Assembly: GCA_965246765.1 (NCBI GenBank)
Contig: CBDFFJ010000005.1
Coordinates: forward strand, 372,001-436,000
Direction: 5' to 3'
Origin: UBA1952 sp965246765
GTDB taxonomy: Bacteria > Bacteroidota > Bacteroidia > Chitinophagales > Chitinophagaceae
DNA: 64,000 nucleotides
Below the pieces are notes generated by a model that worked only from the letters and a program-made list of their open reading frames with translations, had not been told where the DNA came from and made no database searches. Positions 1 to 9,148 of the stretch are shown piece after piece. Numbering within the stretch: position 1 is the stretch's first letter; each line of letters begins with the position of its first letter. The position numbers were made by a program, and so were the translations under genes.

Positions 1-1
1 G

Positions 2-1135
2 CTGTCGCGGGCCGGGCAAAGGGTACTTGTGCTTGAAAAAAAGCAGTATCCCTTTCACAAGGTCTGCGGCGAGTATATCAGCAATGAGGTGCTCGGCTAC
101 CTGCAGTCCCTGGGTTTCGATCCTTTTGACTATGGGGCGGCCAGGATCAGCAGGCTGCGTGTATCCACACCATCCGGCAGGAATATTCATGCGCCGCTGC
201 AGACCGGCGGATTTGGCCTGAGCCGCTATGTAATGGACGATGCGCTGCAGCAGCTTGCAGTAAAGCATGGCGCAAAGGTGCTCACCGGCACGCGCGTAAC
301 AGATGCGGGCTGCGCAGACGGGCTGTGCTTTGCAGAAACGGCCTCCGGTCTGCGCTATACAGGGCTCATCTGCATCGGCAGCTGGGGCAAGCGAGACGTG
401 CTGGATAAAAAGCTGGGGCGGGATTTCCTTCACAAGCATACCGGCTATATGGCGGTGAAGTATCACCTGCGCACAGATTATCCCGTGGATGAGATCGGGC
501 TTGACAATTTTCCGGGCGGCTATTGCGGCATCTCCGGAATTGAGGGCGACATGTATAATCTCTGCTATCTCTATCAGCGCGGATCGGGCGGAACTTTTAA
601 GACGATTCCGGAGCTGGAGGAAGCCGTGCTCTACCGGAATCCAGTGCTGAAGAGTATTTTCAGGAACAGTGATTTTGTGTTTGCGCAGCCTGAGGTAATC
701 AATGAGATTTCTTTTGCGCCAAAGCAGCAGGTAGAAAACCACGTCCTGTTTTGCGGGGATACCGCGGGGCTCATTACCCCGCTGTGCGGCAACGGCATGA
801 GCATGGCCATAGCGGCGGGGCGCATGCTGTGCGAGATCATCAACGCATCAAAATTGCTGCGCGCCACCCATCTTTCCCTCAGCGACCGGAGGCTTCTGGA
901 GGCGCAGTACGGCGATGCCTGGCAGCGGCGGTTTGGCCGGCGGCTATATTGGGGGCGGGCCATTCAGCGATGCTTTGGCGCGCCACAGCTTTCAGAGCTG
1001 GCGCTGCGCGGCATTCATGCAGTGCCCTTTCTGGAGCGCTGGCTGATCCGGCAGACGCACGGGCAAGCGCTGGAAACTGCCATGCCTAAAGGCGGGCATA
1101 CGCCGGCTGGCGCCGGAAGGATCAGCCGGCCTTGA
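2..1135 (+). CDS. FAD-dependent oxidoreductase (geranylgeranyl-reductase-like), 5' truncated by the window
   Basis: This is a flavoprotein monooxygenase/dehydrogenase of the geranylgeranyl-reductase type. The frame is open from base 2 and reads LSRAGQRVLVLEKK, the second strand of an N-terminal Rossmann fold, so the GTG at 29 is internal and the GxGxxG loop lies outside the window. The motif KVCGEYIS follows, and FCGDTAGLITPLCGNGMSMA near residue 250 is the second FAD (GD) motif. Known relatives in Bacteroidota often sit beside type III polyketide synthase and methyltransferase genes, but that context would be to the left and cannot be seen. The substrate is unknown. The 3' end overlaps the convergent kinase gene by 14 bp. 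Confidence 0.8.
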   Translation: MSRAGQRVLVLEKKQYPFHKVCGEYISNEVLGYLQSLGFDPFDYGAARISRLRVSTPSGRNIHAPLQTGGFGLSRYVMDDALQQLAVKHGAKVLTGTRVTDAGCADGLCFAETASGLRYTGLICIGSWGKRDVLDKKLGRDFLHKHTGYMAVKYHLRTDYPVDEIGLDNFPGGYCGISGIEGDMYNLCYLYQRGSGGTFKTIPELEEAVLYRNPVLKSIFRNSDFVFAQPEVINEISFAPKQQVENHVLFCGDTAGLITPLCGNGMSMAIAAGRMLCEIINASKLLRATHLSLSDRRLLEAQYGDAWQRRFGRRLYWGRAIQRCFGAPQLSELALRGIHAVPFLERWLIRQTHGQALETAMPKGGHTPAGAGRISRP

Positions 1136-1934
1136 GCCGCATGGCGCTGGCCACTACATCGTCTATAGATAATGTGACGCGGCAGCCACCGCCCTTTGTA
1201 GCCTGAACGAACAATGCGCCTGCCAGTAGCTCCGCGCGCTGTCGCATGCTGCGGAACCCGCTGCGGTTCATCATGCTTTCCAGAGAGCTGTCAAAACCGC
1301 AGCCGTCGTCGGAGATGATCATCATAAAGCGGAAGCCTTCGTAGCGCAGCTCTACAGTCAGCTCCTTGCACCTGGCATGCTTTGCGGCGTTTTGAAGCAC
1401 GTCCTGCGCAATCCGGTAGATGATGAGCTCCAGCGTGGGGTCAAGTGTCTGATAGCCGGTAGTGATGCTCAGACTTGTATGGAGGGCTCCGCCGGAGGTC
1501 TTAATGTAGTCAAGGTCGCGCGTGAGCACATCGCCCAGGCCACGCGAGCGGATATAGTCGCTGCTGAGTGAGTAGCCGATCGTCTGCATGGCCGTGCTTA
1601 TCTCTTCAAGCTGCTCCAGGCCGCTTGTCAGCGTCTTTTTCCGGTCTATCTGCGGAAATTCCTGAAGCACTGCTTTCAGGTTCATCCGCGTCAGGTCTAT
1701 CTTCTGGCCTATGTAGCTGTGTATCTCTTTGGAGAGGCGGTTCATGAAGCGCTCCTCCTCTTCCAGGCGGGCATTGAGGATGCTTTTCTGATGGTCTGCG
1801 GCCAGCTGCGCCTTCTCCTGCTCATGGATACGCTGCCGGCGGGCATAGATAACCATGTAGCTGAAGATAAAGAAGACGAAGATCACAAACAGGATAGTGC
1901 CTGCCAGGAAAAGCGGGATATAGTATTTGTCCAT
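1122..1934 (-). CDS. Membrane-bound sensor histidine kinase (NarL/LiaS-type)
   Basis: The protein has 270 residues. One transmembrane helix (about residues 7-30) is followed by a coiled linker, a dimerisation/phosphoacceptor helix with KEIHSYIGQ (His72), and an HATPase domain with the N-box QDVLQNAAKHA (Asn182), DDGCGF (209-214) and GFRSM. This is the architecture of HPK7 kinases, which usually phosphorylate LuxR-type regulators. The H-box lacks the usual acidic-HD signature but keeps H and the following IGQ. The start overlaps the stop of the upstream membrane protein by ATGA, so the two are probably translationally coupled and the partner may supply sensing. No response regulator is encoded nearby. 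Confidence 0.85.
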   Translation of the reverse strand: MDKYYIPLFLAGTILFVIFVFFIFSYMVIYARRQRIHEQEKAQLAADHQKSILNARLEEEERFMNRLSKEIHSYIGQKIDLTRMNLKAVLQEFPQIDRKKTLTSGLEQLEEISTAMQTIGYSLSSDYIRSRGLGDVLTRDLDYIKTSGGALHTSLSITTGYQTLDPTLELIIYRIAQDVLQNAAKHARCKELTVELRYEGFRFMMIISDDGCGFDSSLESMMNRSGFRSMRQRAELLAGALFVQATKGGGCRVTLSIDDVVASAMRLKAG

Positions 1935-2581
1935 CAGGCCGTTTGAGGCTGCATTTTAGGGTATTGATAGAGTACGGCAAGAATACTGCCGTAAGCGATA
2001 ATATTGGCAAGCAGCACCCAGGCGCCCACCACGCTGCCGAAGTCGGGATCTGCCACCATCAGATAATCGTGCAGGCCCCAGTTACAGAAGGTGGCAGCCC
2101 AGAAAAAAATCAGGCTTACAGATATCCAGAAATGGGGATTGCGGTGCATAGAGTCGCCCGGGCGGTGTGCCAGCATCAGCTGCATCAGGAAGAACAATGC
2201 CATGCAGATGGTTACAAGGCCGTCCAGCAGTAAAAAATTGCTGTTCATCACATTCGGCGGCTGCAGCCACACGGCATTGGCCAGTCCGCAAAGAATGCTG
2301 CCCGCAAATACCGCAGGTCCTACATAATACCGCCGCATCGTCTCTGATATCCGGCTGAAATAGAGCGCCACAAGGCCAAGCTCCAGCGGATTGAAGAACA
2401 TGTACACGACCATATTATTATGGTAGCGCAGCGAATAGAAGTAGGCGAAGGTCTCCGTGATATCGGTAAGCCAGAGCAGCCAGCACATGATCTGCATGGC
2501 CTTGTCAAGACGCCGGTACCGGCATATGGCGCATATAGCCGCCCCATGCAGCACTACCATATAGACATTGAGAAGAGACAT
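1934..2581 (-). CDS. Multi-pass membrane protein, putative sensory partner of the downstream kinase
   Basis: A 215-residue protein with about six or seven hydrophobic segments and short loops, for example MVVLHGAAICAICRY, a central segment near MFFNPLELGLVALYF, and a last segment near VLLANIIAYGSILAVLY. No catalytic motif is visible. It lies between a lipoprotein gene (10 bp upstream) and a histidine kinase gene (4-bp overlap), so the three genes are probably one transcript. I infer a role in membrane sensing for the kinase, which itself has almost no periplasmic domain. The family is not recognised. Confidence 0.6.
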   Translation of the reverse strand: MSLLNVYMVVLHGAAICAICRYRRLDKAMQIMCWLLWLTDITETFAYFYSLRYHNNMVVYMFFNPLELGLVALYFSRISETMRRYYVGPAVFAGSILCGLANAVWLQPPNVMNSNFLLLDGLVTICMALFFLMQLMLAHRPGDSMHRNPHFWISVSLIFFWAATFCNWGLHDYLMVADPDFGSVVGAWVLLANIIAYGSILAVLYQYPKMQPQTA

Positions 2582-2590
2582 CGGCGCGTT

Positions 2591-3070
2591 TTATTGGGCT
2601 GTGGGAGAAGGCAGGAAGTCGCCGGCGGCCTGACCACTGGTCGGGCAGTTTTGCGGACAGCCTATTCCATTATCCATCACTTCATTACCGTTGTGGTAAA
2701 TATAGTTACCCGCTTCATTATAACCCGCAAGCACTACGGTGAGAGCGCCGCTTCTATAACCGCATAGCATATTGCCTCCGCCACTGTTAACGTAATTTAA
2801 CGTGTGGGCAAACATGACCTTCATCTGCGTTACCTGTTGCCCCTCGGCACTGGTTAGGTATTCTCGCAGGGCATTGGCATCAATAATAATGGACCGTAGG
2901 TCCGAGTCATTTTTACTGTACTGGATACTGTTTAGATATGACCCCAACATCTTGTTGGCAGAGTCAACGGGAATAAAAGTTTCAGTGGTGGATACCGGCG
3001 GTGTCCCTTTTGAAGTGCAGGCAGAAATAGCCAGGCAGCCCGCAAGCGCTGCCGTCATTGTGATTCGCAT
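2591..3070 (-). CDS. Lipoprotein of unknown function
   Basis: A 159-residue protein. The N-terminus has a lipoprotein signal peptide (AALAGCLAISAC, lipobox ISAC, Cys18), so it should be anchored in the membrane. The mature part contains polar helices and a Gly/Ser-rich stretch (NSGGGNMLCGYRSGAL) but no motif I recognise. It is the first gene of the likely lipoprotein - membrane protein - histidine kinase transcript and could present a ligand to that system, which is inference only. Confidence 0.55.
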   Translation of the reverse strand: MRITMTAALAGCLAISACTSKGTPPVSTTETFIPVDSANKMLGSYLNSIQYSKNDSDLRSIIIDANALREYLTSAEGQQVTQMKVMFAHTLNYVNSGGGNMLCGYRSGALTVVLAGYNEAGNYIYHNGNEVMDNGIGCPQNCPTSGQAAGDFLPSPTAQ

Positions 3071-3185
3071 GTTGATGTGTGAAGAATTATTGTGAGGGCG
3101 AAAAATAGTCTGCGCCGCCCGGGCATTTCAATAATCGCGGCCCGCTAACGGGCCGTTCACAAATCAAACCTGCAAGACATATGTA

Positions 3186-5009
3186 TCAGCCGGGCACTAC
3201 AAAGTACATGTCTATCATGCCTTTATTTTTAGCCGCCACCTTTCCGCGATAGCTGCAGTGGTAATGATGCTTCACCAGCTCATAGGTGCTTTGAGAGATA
3301 TTAATGCTGCCGGGCGCGCCATGCTGCTCCATCCGCGCCGCCGTGTTGACCGTATCGCCCCAGATGTCGTAGGCGAATTTTCTGGCGCCGACGATTCCGG
3401 CTACCACGGGGCCCGTGTTGATGCCCGCCCGGATTTCAAAGACCCGCTCGTGCCGCCTTCGGTCTTCAATAAAATCCATAATCTCAATAGCAGCCTGCAC
3501 GGCTTTTCGCGCGTGAAGGGGGTCGGCCATCGGCAGGCCGCAAACAGCCATGTAGGCGTCGCCGATGGTCTTGATCTTTTCCAGTCCGTTGCGCTCAATA
3601 ATCTCGTCAAAAGCGGTAAAGCATTCGTGCAGCTCCGTCACCAGCTGTTGCGGCGACAGGCTCTCGCCCATGGCGGTAAAGTTGACGAAATCCGTGAAGA
3701 GCACGCTTACCTCCTCATATTGCCGCGCTGCGGATTTGCCGTGGTCTTTAAGCTCCTCGGCCACCTCATCGGGCAGGATGTTGCGCAGCAGATCGTCGGA
3801 GCGTTTCTTTTCTCTGGAAAGAAGATGGTTGGACAGCCGCTGGCGAAGAAAGCTGCGGTAGAGGATGCCCATAACCGCGAGCAGAAGCACAATGCCGCCT
3901 ACAAAGAACCAGCGCTCACTGCGTTTTTTTGATACGGCAAGCTGCGCAATTTTTATATCGCGATCCTTCAGCTCCAGTTCCCGCGCAATCTCGAGGGCCG
4001 CTATCTTTTCATTGTTCTCCAGGTTAAACGTAGAGTCTTTCACCGCGGTGTATTGCTGATAGGCTGCCAGCGCCGCCTCGTAATTTCCCTGCAGCCGGTA
4101 AGCTTCAGAAAGCGTAAGCGTAAATTCAATAACGGCCTGATTAAATGCCACCTCGCGCGCCGCCGCTGTGCCTTTTACAAGATACGCGACCGCGTTAGAA
4201 AGGTTTGCCGCTTTGCCGCCGGCCTTTGCGCTGTCTTTGGCTATGTCCAGGTAAGTCTCTCCAATGTTTCCCTCGTTAGCGGCAATAATCTGCCGGTCTC
4301 CTTCCTGCTCGGCAATGCGGAGGGCTTTTACGTACCACTCTATCGCCTGCTCATTGTTGCCGAGCGAGCCGTATATATTCCCGATGTTCCCGAGCTGGTT
4401 AATAATGCCGCGCCGGTCATTTACTGATTCGGCGATGGCAAGCGCTTTCTGCATGTAGGTCAGGGCATCGGGATACTTTTCCTGCTTATAATAGACGATT
4501 CCGATGTTTCCGGTAGCGAGCAGCTCGCCACGCCTGTCGCCTCCCGACTTTGCCTTATCCAGGCTTATAAGCATGTATTCTAAAGCCTTTGGATAATTTC
4601 TCTGGTCCAGGTAAACCGTGCCGATATTTCCCGACACCATGCCGTAAGCCTGCTGGTCGCCGGATTCTTCGTTTATCCGCAGTGCTTTCAGGAAGCAGTC
4701 CAATGCCTCGGGATATGCGCCTTTCTGACGGTAACAGTTGCCTATATCGTTGTACAGGAGCGCCTCGCCCCTGCGCCACCCGGCTTTTTGGGCTATTGCG
4801 AGGCCCTTGCCACCATAGGCCAAGCCTTTGTCAGGGTTGGAAGAGGAGTAGGCAAAGACGATATTATCCAGCAGCCGGACGCAGGATGTGTCATTTTGCG
4901 CGCCCTGCAACACCACCAGCATGGAGTCAAGACGGGCTTTGCCCTGCTTCACCTGCGCGGCTGTGGCGAGTGAAAAAAGTACAAGTAGCAGGGCCGCAAG
5001 CTGTTTCAT
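3186..5009 (-). CDS. TPR-containing class III adenylate cyclase
   Basis: The protein has 607 residues. A signal peptide (to about residue 19) is followed by a run of tetratricopeptide repeats of the GNIG..Y..Q..Y..AL type (about 60-330), a transmembrane helix (about 366-387), a short coiled coil and a class III cyclase domain (432-607). Metal ligands are Asp440 (LFTDF) and Asp484 (IGDAYM). Purine-selecting residues Lys (KIKT, 478-480) and Asp548 (YDIWG) predict ATP specificity, and Asn555 and Arg559 (NTAARM) are the transition-state residues. The layout is an exported TPR sensor with a cytoplasmic cAMP-producing output. This fusion is common in Bacteroidota. The gene appears monocistronic. 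Confidence 0.9.
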   Translation of the reverse strand: MKQLAALLLVLFSLATAAQVKQGKARLDSMLVVLQGAQNDTSCVRLLDNIVFAYSSSNPDKGLAYGGKGLAIAQKAGWRRGEALLYNDIGNCYRQKGAYPEALDCFLKALRINEESGDQQAYGMVSGNIGTVYLDQRNYPKALEYMLISLDKAKSGGDRRGELLATGNIGIVYYKQEKYPDALTYMQKALAIAESVNDRRGIINQLGNIGNIYGSLGNNEQAIEWYVKALRIAEQEGDRQIIAANEGNIGETYLDIAKDSAKAGGKAANLSNAVAYLVKGTAAAREVAFNQAVIEFTLTLSEAYRLQGNYEAALAAYQQYTAVKDSTFNLENNEKIAALEIARELELKDRDIKIAQLAVSKKRSERWFFVGGIVLLLAVMGILYRSFLRQRLSNHLLSREKKRSDDLLRNILPDEVAEELKDHGKSAARQYEEVSVLFTDFVNFTAMGESLSPQQLVTELHECFTAFDEIIERNGLEKIKTIGDAYMAVCGLPMADPLHARKAVQAAIEIMDFIEDRRRHERVFEIRAGINTGPVVAGIVGARKFAYDIWGDTVNTAARMEQHGAPGSINISQSTYELVKHHYHCSYRGKVAAKNKGMIDMYFVVPG

Positions 5010-5108
5010 GCTGAAAATACTTCGGGAAGCGATTGCCCGAAGGCCGTGCGCCGCTTAGCCGCTTACAATTCTGACGGCCTGTCTATTCTATTTGTTTTGC
5101 CGCATTTA

Positions 5109-5582
5109 TCACTTGGCCATCTTTTCGTCGTCTGGCGTAGCAAGCCTGTACACGATCTGGTACTTATCCGAATGGCCGCTGTAAGCACGGATGAAGCGAT
5201 CACTTCCCAATGAAAATTTCTTGTTCATATATTCCACCACTGCATCTATCCGCTCGGTTGAATATTTATTCCCGCCCCCGCTTCCCACCACTACCACCCT
5301 GCAGGCATTTCCCTTCATCTCGCCGCCGAGCAGGTCAAGCGATGCCTGGATAGCCTCGGTAAACTCTGAAGAATTGTGGTCAAAAACCAGGCTTCCGCTC
5401 ATGATGCGGCAGCCGCTTTCGTCGCCATCGTTGGGCAGCGCCACTACATCGGTAGCCTCACTGGCCGCTGTACTGTATGCCGCCGGCGACACGCTATACG
5501 CCGATGCGCCGGTAGCCGCAAAGCCGAGAAAGGCTGCAAAAACAATGGGCTTAAGCAGTGACATCATTACGTTCATAATCAA
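5109..5582 (-). CDS. Exported small protein with an OmpA-like C-terminal fold
   Basis: A 157-residue protein with a signal peptide ending in TGASA (about residue 28) and a linker. The C-terminal ~95 residues look like a degenerate OmpA/Pal peptidoglycan-binding domain: a first strand SLVFDHNSSEF, a middle strand VVVVGSGGG where the family has a glycine-rich turn, a helix STERIDAVVEYMNKKF in place of the usual S..RA..V..YL, and a closing YQIVYRL strand. The consensus arginine and aspartate that bind diaminopimelate are not clear, so binding may be lost. The leader upstream of the start is very A/T rich. Moderate certainty on family. Confidence 0.6.
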   Translation of the reverse strand: MIMNVMMSLLKPIVFAAFLGFAATGASAYSVSPAAYSTAASEATDVVALPNDGDESGCRIMSGSLVFDHNSSEFTEAIQASLDLLGGEMKGNACRVVVVGSGGGNKYSTERIDAVVEYMNKKFSLGSDRFIRAYSGHSDKYQIVYRLATPDDEKMAK

Positions 5583-5774
5583 TTTTATTAAAAAAATTTT
5601 TGTTTGATGCCCTTTTTGATGAAGGATGCCGACAATAATAGCTATAAAAATTCACAAGAAGCAAGGCGGGCCGGCATCTTCATTTTTAAACAATGCGGCA
5701 GACGTTCCGCCGGCGCAGGTACGGCATGTCCGCAAAATGACTTTCTTTATGGGCCGACCCGACACAACTTATAT

Positions 5775-6119
5775 ATGAAGCATGCAATCCTCTATAAATA
5801 TCTCCCGGGCATACTGCTTGCCCTGAGTGTCACCGTCCTTCAGGCCTGCTCCGTGATCAGAACGGTGCAGGTGGACTCGCCTACCTGGGATTGCGTAGGC
5901 TCCGGCCAGCATTTCTGCCACGACACCCTCATCCGCACCAGCATCTGGAAAGGCAAGAATGCGGAAAAGCTGAGCAGCGGCTGCGCCACTGGCATCAGCC
6001 GGATGAAGGTGACCACAAAGCCCGGCGACATCTTCCTTGGGGTTTTTACCGCAGGCTTCATCATCCGCCAGCGTATAGAATGGGACTGCGCGCAGCGAAG
6101 CGGCGCTTCCGATATGTAG
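5775..6119 (+). CDS. Bor-like lipoprotein
   Basis: The likely start is ATG 5775, because an N-terminal lipoprotein signal follows directly (GILLALSVTVLQAC). Earlier in-frame ATGs would add a polar extension. The 114-residue product has spaced Cys (WDCVGSGQHFC, SSGCATG, EWDC) and a pattern C-G..V..T...GD.FLG.FTAG....R....C. This resembles the Bor/Iss family (PF06291) of phage- and plasmid-borne outer-membrane lipoproteins. It lies 32 bp upstream of the FAD oxidase and probably shares its transcript. The similarity was seen by eye and needs a profile search. Confidence 0.55.
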   Translation: MKHAILYKYLPGILLALSVTVLQACSVIRTVQVDSPTWDCVGSGQHFCHDTLIRTSIWKGKNAEKLSSGCATGISRMKVTTKPGDIFLGVFTAGFIIRQRIEWDCAQRSGASDM

Positions 6120-6151
6120 CGCCTTCATCACCCGCAATAAACCACAACACC

Positions 6152-7780
6152 ATGCCGCCGTTACCCGCCGGAGTCAAAGCTTTCCAGCCTGCCAATCCCT
6201 GGATCAACTGCCATGAAAATTTCAGGCACGTCTTCGCAGACGGCGCCTCCTATTCCTTAGATCATTCGGGCAACGGCCTGAGCGACAAGGACGCCTATCG
6301 CCGCGCTACGCAAAACCTGCAATGGGTCATTAAGCAGGCCGTGGACAAGCGCGGCACGCTTCGCGCAATGGGCGCCAACTGGTCGTTCTCCAAAGTAGCC
6401 ATGTGCCGGGGCGGCACCGTGCAGACCAAAGCCCTGGACCTGATCTTTAATCCGCGGGCAAGCTTTATTGCGCCCGCCTACGCCGCTACCGGCAAGACGG
6501 CGGCCGATCTGAAATTTGTAGAATGCGGCACCCAGATAGCACGGATGAATAAGCTGCTGGAGATTGAGAGCGATCCCCGCCGCTGCATCCGCGCATCGGG
6601 CGGCAGCAATGGGCAGACCATCGCCGGCGCTACGGCTACCGGTACGCACGGGGCTGCCTTATTCACCGGCGCGGTGCACGATGCCGTCGTGGGCATTCAC
6701 CTCGTTACCGGGCCTGATAGCCATGTGTGGCTGGAGCGGGCCTCCTACCCTGTGGCCTCACAAGAGCTCCTGGACTGGCTCGGCGCTACTGTCATCCGAA
6801 ACGATGAGGTATTTAACTCCGCGCTCGTCAGCTTTGGCTCCTTCGGCATTATCCACGGGATGATGATTGAAACCGAGCCGCTTTTTCTGCTTAAAGAGTA
6901 CCGGATAAGCGGCATGACCTACAGTGATGCGCTGATGGCGGCCCTTGCAGCACTTGACATGGCCGCTCTTAGAAAGCTGTTGCCCGGAATGCCGGAAAGC
7001 AAGCCTGGCCACGAGCTGTACCATATGGAGATGAACCTCAATCCCTATTCCGTCAAAAAAGGCGGTACGGAAGGCATGTACATCTTCCTTTTTTATAAAG
7101 TGCCCGTACCGCCGGGCTATGTTGTAAGCCACGGAGGCACGCAGGTGCCCGGCCCGAGCCCGGAGTTCGTCTGGATGATGAAGGACCTGCTGGCGGCCCT
7201 GGGCTCCGGCGCCTTAGGCTATAGCCAGGTAAAAAAGGCGACGACGCGGGAATTTGAAAAGAACATCCGCCCGGCCACGCCCGAGCCGCGCTCCATCGGC
7301 GCTATATTCCGCGACACCCGCTTTGTCGGAAACATTGCCTCCTTTGCTCTGGCCATCGCCGGCGGCAGCCTGCCCGCGGCTATTGAGCAGATACTGGCCG
7401 AGATTGCGGTCAATGCTTTTGCGGGCGCCGTGGCTGTGCGCTTCGTGAAGGGCACGCCTGCAACGCTGGGCTTCACCCGGTTTCCGCATACCTGCGTTAT
7501 AGAAATGGACGGGCTGGACAGCGAGGCGAATCACACTGTATTTGCCGCCGTCATTGCGCGGCTGGAGGCTGCCGGCATCCCTAATACCATCCATTGGGGC
7601 AAGCTGAACGAGCCGCTGAACGCAGAGCGCATCCGAAAGATGTACGGCCCGGAAAAGCTAAGCGCCTGGAAACGCAGCCGCGAAATCCTGTTGAAGCCCG
7701 AGATCCGCGCTGTCTTCACCAATGATTTCATGATAAAGTGCGGGCTGGATACTCTGGCCTCTGCAGCGCTAAATGCATAG
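6152..7780 (+). CDS. FAD-linked oxidase of the VAO/PCMH family (aldonolactone-oxidase-like)
   Basis: The start ATG 6152 gives 542 residues and avoids overlap with the upstream lipoprotein gene. The N-terminal half is a PCMH-type FAD-binding domain: RAMGANWSFS, SGGSNGQTIAGATATGTHGA (FAD pyrophosphate binding, around residue 150) and FGSFGIIHGM. The C-terminal half contains the KLNEPLNAERIRKMYG region, placed like the substrate-binding cap end of sugar-1,4-lactone oxidases and related alcohol oxidases. No HW(A)K motif typical of true lactone oxidases is intact (HWGK is present), so the substrate is open. No signal peptide is visible. Confidence 0.75.
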   Translation: MPPLPAGVKAFQPANPWINCHENFRHVFADGASYSLDHSGNGLSDKDAYRRATQNLQWVIKQAVDKRGTLRAMGANWSFSKVAMCRGGTVQTKALDLIFNPRASFIAPAYAATGKTAADLKFVECGTQIARMNKLLEIESDPRRCIRASGGSNGQTIAGATATGTHGAALFTGAVHDAVVGIHLVTGPDSHVWLERASYPVASQELLDWLGATVIRNDEVFNSALVSFGSFGIIHGMMIETEPLFLLKEYRISGMTYSDALMAALAALDMAALRKLLPGMPESKPGHELYHMEMNLNPYSVKKGGTEGMYIFLFYKVPVPPGYVVSHGGTQVPGPSPEFVWMMKDLLAALGSGALGYSQVKKATTREFEKNIRPATPEPRSIGAIFRDTRFVGNIASFALAIAGGSLPAAIEQILAEIAVNAFAGAVAVRFVKGTPATLGFTRFPHTCVIEMDGLDSEANHTVFAAVIARLEAAGIPNTIHWGKLNEPLNAERIRKMYGPEKLSAWKRSREILLKPEIRAVFTNDFMIKCGLDTLASAALNA

Positions 7781-7911
7781 ACACGGCGTGTCATGCCATC
7801 GTCGCCTTTGCCGGTATTAACGGCTTGCTTACCGGGGTTTCAGTGGCCCGGCGGGACGCATGCCTTAAATTTGTGACTCGCCCGGAGGCGCATCTATAAG
7901 CTTAAGCATTT

Positions 7912-8298
7912 ATGAGGAACATGAAATTGGTGATGGCAGGCATTCTGGCTTTTACGCTGGCCGGCGGCTACCGTGCAACGGCTACGCAGCAGGCGGAAAA
8001 CAAGGATGAGGCGGCCGCGGCGCAAGGCAGGAAGCTGTCTGAATCAGACGCTTATCTGGACCTGAATACCGGCAAGACTTTCCATTTTATATACGACGGC
8101 CTCAACGACATCTTCAACCGTGATGATCTCTTTGCCGCCGAGCTGTATGTAAATACGCGCACCGCCGACACGCTCTGGCTGGATGATGCGATTAATGTGA
8201 ACAATGCCCTGCTCCGTGATGCAGAGGGCAAGTACCGCATTAACCCGATGAAGGTGAAGCGCTCCGGAAATACCTACCGTACCGTAAACGGCAAGTAG
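7912..8298 (+). CDS. Small exported protein of unknown function
   Basis: 128 residues with a signal peptide (to about residue 25) and a soluble remainder: a stretch containing SDAYLDLNTGKTFHFIYD and a C-terminal strand-rich part. No family is recognised. The LDLNTGK..HFIYD pattern occurs in small periplasmic proteins of this phylum, as far as I recall. The gene stands alone between the oxidase and a convergent lipoprotein gene. Confidence 0.55.
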   Translation: MRNMKLVMAGILAFTLAGGYRATATQQAENKDEAAAAQGRKLSESDAYLDLNTGKTFHFIYDGLNDIFNRDDLFAAELYVNTRTADTLWLDDAINVNNALLRDAEGKYRINPMKVKRSGNTYRTVNGK

Positions 8299-8316
8299 GC
8301 TCCTGCGACTGCCTGG

Positions 8317-8724
8317 CTATTTCCGCAGGTACATCGTCCGCACGCTGTCGCGCGCGCCGTTTACCGATACCCATTCCATGTAGTCGGTCAGATCTTTGGA
8401 GATATACCATTCTTCCACGGGCCGGCCCTGCGCGTCAGATATGGATACAAGGCTGTCCTTTAGCTGCCAGCTATATGCGGCGTATTGCGTCAGCGCGCCG
8501 TGCGGGTGATTTGTCTTGAGCCTCCTGCCCGCGCGTCCGCTTTTGGAAAACGACATGTAGCCCGCACCGTCCAGATCGTGACCTGTGCTCTGGTCTGCCG
8601 CAAGCGCATACTCATCGTAATGGTCTATGTACCAGGTGCCGGGCAGGCGCTGCGCCAGCTTTTTGGTATGGCAGGCGGCGAGGAGTGATATGATTGGAAG
8701 GAGGAGAAGCAGCAGGTGGCGCAT
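8317..8724 (-). CDS. Lipocalin-like lipoprotein
   Basis: The start ATG 8724 is preferred over 8736 because it places a compact signal peptide and the lipobox LLAAC directly at the N-terminus (135 residues). The mature protein begins HTKKLAQRLPGTWYIDHY and continues with alternating strands, similar to the lipocalin-like domains (GxW...) common in Bacteroidota lipoproteins. Function is unknown. It converges with the 7912 gene. Confidence 0.6.
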   Translation of the reverse strand: MRHLLLLLLPIISLLAACHTKKLAQRLPGTWYIDHYDEYALAADQSTGHDLDGAGYMSFSKSGRAGRRLKTNHPHGALTQYAAYSWQLKDSLVSISDAQGRPVEEWYISKDLTDYMEWVSVNGARDSVRTMYLRK

Positions 8725-8920
8725 ATCTATAGGCAAAAAAAACAGGGCCAGGCGGGCAAAGTGTGTCTCTGCCGACCGCCTATCGCATTATATCCGGAAC
8801 TGGCGTCTGAATACCAACTATAGCCGGGCCGATCAGAGAACGGCTTTATTCGCCTTCGCGATGCGCTATCGCTAATATCGCGAAGAACTCTTTCGTGCGG
8901 AACATCTGGAGGAACTGAAA

Positions 8921-9022
8921 CGGAGCCTGTCTGTAGAACATCTCCCGGCAGGCGTGTATCAGTACCCTTTTTCTGCACGGAGTGGCGGGCGGGTAATCAG
9001 TAAGCTGATAGTGGCGCATTGA
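8921..9022 (+). pseudogene. Orphan T9SS sorting-domain tail (remnant of a paralogue of the next gene)
   Basis: The 33 codons plus stop read RSLSVEHLPAGVYQYPF and onward to KLIVAH. They match the last 33 codons of the 9149-10720 gene (10619-10720) at 28 of 33 residues and 82 of 102 bases by my count. No long open frame precedes it, so this is the surviving 3' end of a deleted or decayed tandem paralogue. The rest of the 8737-9148 gap shows nothing I can assign. Confidence 0.8.
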
Positions 9023-9148
9023 GGCTTCCGGCTGTATCCCAATCTGGTCACTGAAACACTTGCATGTCAGGAATGCCTGCCGGTGTCTGTATTTGCAGGT
9101 ACTTTGTAGGAGGAAAACTGAAGGAAGTAAGAAAAGTAACCGTGCTGC

